Of a stretch of 64,000 nucleotides of DNA, positions 55,893-64,000 are shown piece after piece (the first letter of the stretch is position 1; the number at the start of each line of letters is the position of its first letter). The notes beneath the pieces were generated by a model. The model was not told the DNA's origin, made no database searches, and saw only the letters and a program-made list of their open reading frames with translations. The position numbers and the translations under genes are program-made. The stretch is from Rhizoctonia solani. Taxonomy: Eukaryota; Basidiomycota; Agaricomycetes; Cantharellales; Ceratobasidiaceae. The stretch covers positions 1,612,001 to 1,676,000 of the forward strand of contig NC_057370.1 of NCBI RefSeq assembly GCF_016906535.1, in the 5' to 3' direction.

Positions 55893-58800
55893 ATGGCTCC
55901 TAAAAGTAAGCGCCAGTTTTCATCTGAATGGCAACAGAGTCACGTGCCATTTTCTCATTTCTCAGCCCCTCCTTATCGACTGTTGCAGGCCAGCAGACAA
56001 GGCAATGTTTCGCCCTACTCAATCCTCGCTCCTTGACCAGAAGATGGCTGGTGGCCGGAGGACTACTCGGGACGGCCTTGTCTCGCCACCGGATACCGAG
56101 TCAATTTCTTCCAATCTCGGCTCCTATGCAACGCCCCAACGGCGGCCCTCTCAGCCAGAAAACCTTCTTCCAACCATACCAGCAACTCCAGATATGCATG
56201 AGTCTGCCGGTGCCCGTTTTCGTCGATTTGCAGGAATTCCGTCATCTCAGTCTGGATCTCGCGAGTTCCGTGGTGCATCCAGACCACAGACTCGCTGGTT
56301 GGTCGTTCTACTGCCTCCAGATAATTTGATCAAGGAGCTTTCAGTTGGTCATCGCTCTCCTGGGAAACTCTCGAGCGGCCTGCTCGTGCCCCTCTTTCCA
56401 ACTGTCAGTTTTTCCTCGGTTCGGCCCATTCGGCGCTTACTGATTTTTGCATAGCTCTTTGCGCAACTCACGGCTATTGCCAAGGAGTTTAGTCTTCCTA
56501 GCACCACTGGACTGTGCCTCTATCTTCACCTCCCGGATGCACCTGAAACACCCCGGATTACGGACGATGTGTGGCCCTTGCTATGGGCCCGGCACCTCCA
56601 CACCGACGACGCATCGCTCCCTCTCGGTCTACCTGTCGCCGGTCGCGTTCAATTTGACATTGACATTCCGAGCGCACGTTGGTACCCTATGTGGTTCACC
56701 CACGTCTCGCGAAAGGAACTCGTCCCTGACCTCGCTCGTACCATTCCTGCGAGCCCTAGGAGTCCCAGAAGTCCCAGGGGTGTTACCTCTACTCCAACGG
56801 ATGCAGCCCGAGTTCAGAAGGTTCCACGTCCGCTTGCGTTGGTTCCTCGCCAGGAATCTGCGCCTCAAGTTCAAATTGATTCAGGTCCTTCCCCGGTGCC
56901 CAGCCCATCAAAGGTGGAAGCTGTTCCAGTAGCCAACAAGGAGACGGTTGAGAAAGTCAGGCGCTGGAGTGCACTCGTTACTCCCGAACCAGCAGCGCTT
57001 CAGCAAAACCCCCCTACTGAGGAGCCAGCCTCTCTTCCAAACGAGGATTCAAACGTGCTTCCAACGGGGTCCATAGTCGTCGAGGAGGCTGAAACAGTAC
57101 TGGAGCCGCTTAACTTGGAAGACTTCCAATGGTCCATTACATCAGCGGGTCCGCCATCCCCCGTCTCATCTTGCGCCACCACAGCTTCATCGCGTGTTCC
57201 TTCTATTCATCTCCTTGAGCGAGTCGAAGGCTCGGTCATCCTTACGCCTACGACCGCTACATCTTGGGGACCTCGCTATGACTCTGACGCTGAAATAGAG
57301 CTTGAACCTGGTGTGGAGTGGAATGTACGTAGCCCAGATCTGGGCGAGCGCGCCGAGGGCTCAGTGCTCCTTACTCCATCGACGGCTACTTCGTGGGGTC
57401 CTCTCTCATACCCACCTACCCCTGCTCAGTGGGCTGCCATGCATGAACTCGTTCGTTCTCCCGACCTAGGGGAGCGTGCTGAAGGAAGCGTACTCCTCAC
57501 ACCTTCAACCGCAACGACCTGGGGCGCACCATCCAGCTACCCGCCTACTCCGTCTGAATGGCGCGCACTGACAGAACACATTGTTCGCACTCCAGACTTG
57601 GCACGACGTGCCGAAGGTTCTGTACTCCTCACTCCGTCCACTGCAACAACTTGGGGCCCACCATCAACTTACCCCGAAACTCCTGAAATTGCGCGACCGA
57701 GGGAGTGGGTGCCCAGTCCCGGGTTGGGCGATAGGGAACTCCTTACCCCTGGCCAAGTTGGCAGGTTAAGCACGATGAATTGGGGTACTACGGTCGAAAC
57801 CGAAGAAGAGGCCTATGCTAGAATGGGACTTAGTTGGCCCGACGGCACTGTACTGTCCGGAATACAGGAGGAAGCAGACGAAGAATCTGAAGGTGAACGC
57901 GAGGACGAACATGACAATGGGAGCGAGGACGAGGACGAGAATGAGAATGGGGATGGCTACGAGCAAACAGAGTCACTCGAAGATGTACAAATCGCTTCCG
58001 TTCAACGTGCGGTACGATCCGTTCGCGATTCGGTCCTGGTCCAAATCACGCAAGAAGTGCATTACGACGATACCCCATCGGTTGCTGGATCCAATGATGA
58101 TGTCGAATCTCTGTATGATGGCCATACCTTTGGTCAGGAGGACGAACCTGAACGTGCGTTCGAGTTCGAGCTTGAGCTTGAATCACCCCAGCTCGCCATA
58201 GTTGCGGAAGAGCACCACGATGCGATCATGGTAGAATCTAGCCAGGTTCAAGAGGTACATGCAAGCCATGGACTAATTGTGGAAGATTATGATTTCCGAG
58301 CAGACACAACGCACGATCAAGTGGAGATCAATTTCAATGAAGGACTTGAGTTCGTCTCGGAGGGCGTGAGCGTTTCGTTGGATGGTCCTGCCAGTGGCGT
58401 ATCCATGGTGGGTGACGTGTTCGAGTACGCATTCCCCGACTCTAGGGCCGAACCGGCTTTCCCTATCTCTGTGTCTACGTCGGAGTTCCCACTAAGCCCT
58501 GCCATTGACTTGGACTCCCCAATGCTGCCCCCATTCACTTCAGAAACGCGGGAGGAAACCATTACCATTACGACTACCACAATTGAGGTCAATGCTATTA
58601 CGACGGTTTCCACACCCAGGCTCCTGTTCCGACCCAAAGCTACGGCGCATATCCGTACCTCGTCATATATCCCACCGTGTACCCTTACCTCGATTTATAT
58701 CCTAGTGCCCCTGCGGCCAAGCTCTCACGCCCGGCGTTGGGTTTATCCACCCAACCCCAACATACAGCTTCACCTTCGGTCGCCAATAGCCCAGTTGACT

Positions 58801-61019
58801 CTGCCCGCTCTCCCGCTTCGAGTCGCAAATCAAGCCTCAGCATCCATGTGCCCACAAGCCGCTCGCGTTCGCGTTCCATCGTCGCTGTCAACCCAGCCGA
58901 CAAGCGGTCCGTGGACTGGTCGAGGTCGTTACCTCCCGTACCGCCGGTCCCGCGCGTAGTTAGGGACTCGAGCATGGTAGCATTAGTGGTCTTACCAAGA
59001 AGAGCAGTGTAGGCAGTTTGGGAAGCGTTCGAGAAGTTCTTGCAGAGGAAGCCGTTGTATTCGAAGAGGATGGAGATGTTAAGGACGAACTTTGTTAGTT
59101 TATTTTTCCTTGGCCCAGTGCCATTACTAATACTGTGTACAAATGACTAAACCTGGAATCTCATCTTACCCTTCCTTAATCCCCATATCACATGTACAGC
59201 GGTGCCAAGCCAGAATTCTCGACCGCAGCCATTATCCACTGCGTACCCTTGTGAGTTTTCAGCAATTAGTCACATGGATCTAGTCTATGTATACTAACTA
59301 CGTTTGGATCGTAGACCGGTATCCAGAGAATTTAGAACAATTGTACCCTCCGAAAGATGCGACCCTATACCCGACTAGTCTCGGGTGTATCTATCCCGCC
59401 CTCAAAAAGAAGGCCCGAGCGACTTCCTCCATCACTGCTCACTCGGTCGGCACGAAGGCATCAACGCTGAATAATTCGCCGGCGACTTATTCGACTCAGC
59501 CTTACCCAATCTTTGACCTTTACCCTGCAGTTTACCCGCACAACTTGAGGAACATTTACCCCGCTCTTCCTCAGGCTTCGTTGGTACCTAAAGTACAGGC
59601 ATCTACAGTAAAGGCGTCTACGGTACCACCCATTACCCTCGTAACCCCAAGAATCGTTTCCTCAGTCCAGTCCGCGCCCGCACACCAAGCCGAAGATGTT
59701 ACAATGTCGAGAGGGTACCCGTTCATTGAGATCTACCCAGCGGTCTATCCGTACAATTTGACAGGCCTTTACCCTCCGATCCTAAAGGAGGTCACGGCTC
59801 TCGAATCTATCCCTGTTCAGGTTGAACAAGCCCAGACCCTCGCCGCTCCTCGTGCAATCGGCTTTGCATCATCAGCCCCGACATCGTCTCGTGATGGATA
59901 CCCTCTCAATCTTGAAAACATTTATCCCGCTATTCCCGGTCGTTCCGAGCCCAGTTTGTCTACTCCAAGTACTACCTTGCCGCTTGCTGCTCCTACCCCA
60001 GAGATCGAGGCACGAGCAACTGAAAGCCTTTGGCTTGCTCGGACGTACCCGAACTTGGAACTATACCGCCCGGTATACCCATACAACTTGATCATCTATC
60101 CCCCAATCGGGATCATACATGAACCCGAAGCAACACGAGTTGTACAAAATGAAGTAGCCGGGGACTCTCCAGTGTCGGATGAGAACCTTGGTATGTAATA
60201 GAGCGCGCACCAATGCGGTCATCGGTCTCATTAGTACAAATCAATAGACATAGGAAATGATGATAACAAGGTGTTGCCCAAGAAAACGAGAAAGACCCAT
60301 GCACAGCTGTGTAAGTTTAGACACCTGAATTAATAAATTGCTACTAGGTTTAAATTACAACTCTTAACTTTAATCTATCTCCAGGTACCGAAGTTTGGCG
60401 GAAGACGCACGCTCAATTGGTCGCCGAGGTAACAGCCTTGCGGCCACGTAAGTCCCATGCTGAGCTCGAAGCGGAAGTTTTCCCGGGTGGTTTGCCTGAA
60501 GCCAAGTTCGTACCCCAGGCTGAGCCTAGCACCCCGACACTTTCGGTCACAGAAATTCATAGCGAAGAGTCAAAGCCTGTAGCTAAACCTGTACTTGAGC
60601 AGCTGGTCCCAGTTTCCGCCCCAGCTCCAGTACCAAAGTCTGCGCCTGCGCCTGCTCCTGCTGTAGCAGCCCTGCGCCGACAACGTTCCGGGACCATTAT
60701 GCGTTCTTCGCCGACTGAGTCACTTCCGTCGCCTTCACCTTCTCAAGATGCCGGTGTTGACCTGGGGCGTTCCCGGTCTATGGTCGAGGTACGAACGAAA
60801 ATGCTTGAACGAGCACCCGCTAGGTCACAGACAGGGGGGCCCCAAGAGTCGCCAGCTAGAACCCTTGTCCGCCAAAAGAGCGCCTCATTTGAGCGGGCGA
60901 AATCACTATTTCATACTCCTGAAGAAACAAAGCCTGAAGGCTCACAGACTCCCTCTGTTCGTTCAGTGCCTATGCGACGGGTGACAAAACTGGACATGTC
61001 CAAGTTTGGGTTTGCCTAA
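55893..61019 (+). CDS. Very large repeat-rich protein with TPST and YP repeats, unknown function
   Basis: After a tiny first exon (MAPK) and an intron ending GCCAG, it reads TDKAMFRPTQSSLLDQKMAG. A folded-looking N-terminal part follows: QTRWLVVLLPPDNLIKELSV, LFAQLTAIAKEFSLPSTTGL, CLYLHLPDAPETPRITDDVW, PLLWARHLHTDD. Then come four or five about 42-residue repeats with GSVLLTPSTATSWGP, an acidic region, and two stretches of YP repeats such as AYPYLVIYPTVYPYLDLYPS and PYPIFDLYPAVYPHNLRNIY. The C-terminus is Ser/Arg-rich with RPRKSHAELEAEVFPGGLPE and ends VTKLDMSKFGFA. No signal peptide. Two frame breaks (58615-58617, 58983-58984) are each repaired by one base. About 1500-1600 residues. I do not recognise a family. 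Confidence 0.7.
57187..57800 (+). repeat. Tandem coding repeat of about 126 nt, four to five units
   Basis: Each unit encodes RSPDLGERAEGSVLLTPSTA, then T[ST]WGP, then a YPPTP-x-W stretch. The three central copies are near identical in protein. The first and last are degenerate. Confidence 0.75.
58640..60110 (+). repeat. Coding YP repeats (YPxLxxYPAVYPxNLxxIYPA)
   Basis: At least five spaced units: YPYLVIYPTVYPYLDLYPS, YPENLEQLYPPKDATLYP, YPIFDLYPAVYPHNLRNIYP, YPFIEIYPAVYPYNLTGLYP, and YPNLELYRPVYPYNLIIYPP. Single short copies (YPLNLENIYPAIPG) lie between. Linkers are Ala/Ser/Thr/Pro-rich. Confidence 0.75.
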
Positions 61020-61569
61020 AGTGAGATGATCTATTTGTACGATTCAGATGTATATATTTCGTTATCTTTGTTCTTTTTTACGTCTTTTTGTGTTTCTTGT
61101 ATTCATCTCTCCACTTTAACCGCGATCGTATTGTTAGCTATGCACACTGTAGAGAACACTTCACAGCAAATAATGTACATAATCAATGCCAGCCTTACAT
61201 AGCACATAGTCTCCTACAGAACAGACTTTTACCCGAGGGAAACAAAAACATTGTTCCTGTTGTCTATTGTCGAATAAGCCACATAGCCAATATGGTATTT
61301 GCGCATACAGTGTAGTGTATCGTAGCACGCAAGACAGCGTGCTTGAACTACAAAAAGGCTAATCCTCCTGATTGAAGTCATTGCTAGTACTATTTATAAT
61401 TAGGGACGAGATTCAACTCTCATAATTTGTAGCTGATAATCAGTAGATTCATTGATGTTCAATCTTTTTGTTAGTTTACAGCTGACTCCGTAGAACAAAT
61501 TAAAAGGCCAGATTTCGCTCCACTTGAAAGGAATTGTAGCTATTCAATGTGGCAGTGGCTGATCCAAAA
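61020..61569. other. Convergent 3' region
   Basis: About 550 bp of AT-rich sequence between the large repeat protein and the PUB-domain gene. No gene supported. Confidence 0.5.
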
Positions 61570-62592
61570 TTAGTACTCTGTGGCAGTCTTATCCTCGTCT
61601 TCATGCACAAATCCCCGACGAGCAGACGCGGTGCCCAGTGTTTGCCCCTCTCCTTGGATACTGAATTGAGGAGAAGCTGGTGGAACTACTGTTGTTGGGA
61701 CTTTGGAAGGAGTGGTCGGATAGCCATCCTGTTTCATGCGCTGATCTAGTGCTTTCCTACGTTTACGATCATCCTCAAAGGCCAATAGCGCCTTGATAAA
61801 AACCCCTGAGTTCGACTTATTGTTAATTAGGTTTCGAGCACTTACATTCTGAACCGCCGCCGTTTTCTCTGCCTTGGCCATCCGCTGGCTTAAATCAGTT
61901 CGCTCCTCTTTTGAAGTTGCGAGCTCAATATGTCCTTTCAGGACGTCCCTGCCAACTCGAAGCGCAATAAGATTTTCCGGACTAGAGTGCCAGACGTATT
62001 TAGGTTGGAATTCGTGTACGGTAGCTCGAAATCCCATCTGCAAAATCAATTAGGCCTGTATGAATGGCATTTCCAGAGCACTTACTTCAATCGCAAATTC
62101 TATCGCTCCTTTTGGATCAATCAGCGCACGTTGGATCGTCTTGCCTGAGTTAAGCTAGTATAGTAAACTTGGGTCGAATATTTACTCACAGTATTAGTCG
62201 ATTTGAACTCTCGAAACTTGGGGTTCTCGGGGTCAGAGAGCAAGTTTTCTGCTAATTTCAGCAATACCTATGAGTGTTAGGATATTTGGATTTGTTTATT
62301 TAGTCGAATTAAGAACCCAGAAACTCACGCCAAGTGCCTTAAGGATGGTCAGTCTTAAGCATTTACAAGCTCAAGTGCAACTTACTCTCTTTGCATCAGC
62401 TTCGCTATTGTCGCGCACAATCCCTGGGTCCACCAGTCGTCGGAACTTCTGTCTAATAGGCCGCTCATGCTCGTACCGCAGCTCTTCAGTCTCTCCAGGA
62501 TTCACTGGTTGGGCTATTCTTTGCAGTGCAGCTTGTGCGACTCGATTCGGGTCAGCTTGTAGAGGAGATTGTGGGCTCGAGGGGCTAGACAT
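61570..62592 (-). CDS. PUB-domain protein
   Basis: PUB domains bind the C-terminus of p97/Cdc48 and are found in peptide:N-glycanase and UBX-type adaptors. The start MSSPSSPQSPLQADPNRVAQ leads to VNPGETEELRYEHERPIRQK, then the PUB core LKVLLKLAENLLSDPENPKF, REFKSTNT, ETIQRALIDPKGAIEFAIEM and GFRATVHEFQPKYVWH. A coiled coil (KEERTDLSQRMAKAEKTAA) and a polar tail ending DKTATEY follow. Five short introns. The protein has about 270 residues and no catalytic domain, so it may be a stand-alone Cdc48 adaptor. Cdc48 binding is inference from the domain. Confidence 0.8.
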
Positions 62593-62976
62593 CGATATCT
62601 TCTTGGGTTTAGTGGAGTAAGTTCGAGTGATATTGTGGCAACTGGGCAGGAATACCAACGCAGTAAGCGCCGTATGACATCAGCCGGGGTCCCTGACCGG
62701 TTTATCCAAAGTCAATCTCGACTTTTTGCCGCCTGCCGAGCGCGTCCAGAACTTGTAGCGTTATTGCTTACTTGGCTTCTTTTTTCGCAACTCCATAAAT
62801 TTGGGTTTGAGGTAATAGTATTGAGCATTGGCCGAGAGAGGCAAGTGAGAAACCGAGTAGGATATGCGGTTCTACTGTGAGCACATTATCATAATGTGCC
62901 TTCCTCTCATACGCATTATTGAGAATGATTCTATTACCAACAAAGATTTCAGCATCTGACCCTGGAGCTATCAATA

Positions 62977-64000
62977 ATGAATAACTCTTCTCCATCTCCC
63001 TCAGTGCGAGTGGCGCACGGGCGTAAGCGTTCAAGCACCATCAGTTCCATGTTACCTCCACCACCTCAGCTGAATATTGGACAAACGAAATGGATAACCC
63101 TCTGGGCAGCTGACACACACGTTGCGGGATCTCGAGTCAGTATCGCCGATATTATTATCAATCGAGAGAGTTGGCCCGGGCTTGCCCCAGGAGATGTAAT
63201 TCGAGTTTCAAACGGGAAAGCTCAAGATTCTGAAGGGGTTTTGTTTATTGTTCCCCCGGACGATGCTACACGACCCCCTCCGAATCAGGCATGTTTTGGT
63301 GGATAGCTAAAGTTCGCATCTGACACGCACGTTAGATCACTGTTGCTCGCCCAATAGCAACCTTTTTCGGATTCAAGAATCATTCGGAGATTTTATTGAC
63401 CAAGGTATTGAGCCTGCGTATATATTATGCCCTGAACACTAATATTTCTTAGATCGACAGAACCACAGCAATCGTTGATTATGTAGAAATCGAATTCAGA
63501 GACCAATACCTTGGTCGATGTGACATGTGGAGACTTTCAAACAGTCTCAAAAATTCGTGCGTTTATGTAGGACAGAAAGTCAATTTTATCGGTTGTATAT
63601 CTGCATCAATCAGGACCATCTACATCAAAGGCAAACGGGTATGTTTAAGCCTAATTTGCTTCTCGATTGCATTCACACTATGGCTGCAGGTTTCATCGGG
63701 TATAGTGGATGCGTCAACCAAGGCCATATTCCGGTCACTTTCAGCAAAAACGACTATCTTTGTCCAAGTCTGCAAGGAACTCTGGGAGTTTGCTGATGAC
63801 GGCGAGAGGTTCACCGAAAAAATCATCCATTCTTTCTTTCCAGAACTTATTCACCGCTGGAAAGAACACCAGACCAACCACGTCATAACCATCGTTCTGA
63901 TATCTCGCGTGTTCTATGATACAACCGAATTGGAATATGCAGCTGGACCACTGCGACAAACTGATGACTGTCAGTGGTACAAGGATTTTTTCAAGGTCGT
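62977..64000 (+). CDS. IML1: Iml1/DEPDC5-like GATOR1 (SEACIT) subunit, 5' part
   Basis: Iml1 is the GTPase-activating subunit that inhibits TORC1 at the vacuole when amino acids are low. Only the N-terminal domains are in the window. The start MNNSSPSPSVRVAHGRKRSS leads to TKWITLWAADTHVAGSRVSI, IIINRESWPGLAPGDVIRVS, then ITVARPIATFFGFKNHSEIL, VDRTTAIVDYVEIEFRDQYL and GRCDMWRLSNSLKNSCVYVG. The vWA-like domain has VSSGIVDASTKAIFRSLSAK, IFVQVCKELWEFADDGERFT, FFPELIHRWKEHQTNHVITI and VLISRVFYDTTE. The order and spacing match Iml1. Three introns are visible. The gene runs off the end. It is divergent from the PUB gene (385 bp between starts). Confidence 0.92.

Overview
The window is nuclear DNA of a filamentous basidiomycete, most likely an Agaricomycete. 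Genes are dense and on both strands. They are cut by many introns of about 50-60 nt with CTAAC/CTTAC-type branch points. Coding DNA is near 50% GC. The gene set (GPI-anchored GH9 endoglucanases, a RING-LON protein, an RFX factor, Elg1, Bfr1, Ubc8, Iml1, a patatin-type TAG lipase) is fungal. A Rhizoctonia/Ceratobasidium-like source is my guess and is not proven by the sequence. No tRNA, rRNA, CRISPR array or intact transposon was found.

Layout. 0-11 kb: the 3' part of pelota/DOM34 (+), a group-B bHLH factor (-), the ELG1 clamp unloader (-), and a mitochondrial PDK-type kinase (-) divergent from Mediator subunit MED20 (+). 11-17 kb: two tandem GH9 endoglucanase genes (-). About 2.9 kb without a recognisable gene follows. 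19.7-27.5 kb: a RING-RING-LON ubiquitin ligase (-), glucose-6-phosphate dehydrogenase (-), a THOC5-like subunit (+) and the E2 UBC8 (-). 27.9-35 kb: four small multi-pass membrane-protein genes in a row (-), two of them a clear tandem duplication of a MARVEL-type gene. 35-43.3 kb: acetoacetyl-CoA synthetase (-), an orphan small gene (+) and the endopolyphosphatase PPN1 (+). 45-51 kb: an RFX factor (+), BFR1 (-) and the H/ACA snoRNP protein NHP2 (-). 52-64 kb: a patatin-domain lipase (-), a very large repeat-rich protein of unknown function (+), a PUB-domain protein (-) and the 5' part of IML1/DEPDC5 (+, runs off the end).

Most genes are housekeeping and do not form a pathway cluster. The local units are the GH9 pair and the membrane-protein array. 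The bHLH factor has the H-E-R signature that predicts CACGTG binding, and CACGTG hexamers are concentrated just upstream of start codons in this window, including its own.

The most unusual signals are non-canonical introns. Both GH9 genes need an AT-AC intron to build the catalytic-site Glu of the GH9 signature, and UBC8 needs an AT-AC intron directly after its ATG. Three GC-AG introns are also present. Thirteen sites in six genes break the reading frame; twelve are restored by adding one base to a short homopolymer, which points to under-called homopolymers in the assembly rather than true pseudogenes, though this cannot be settled from the sequence alone.
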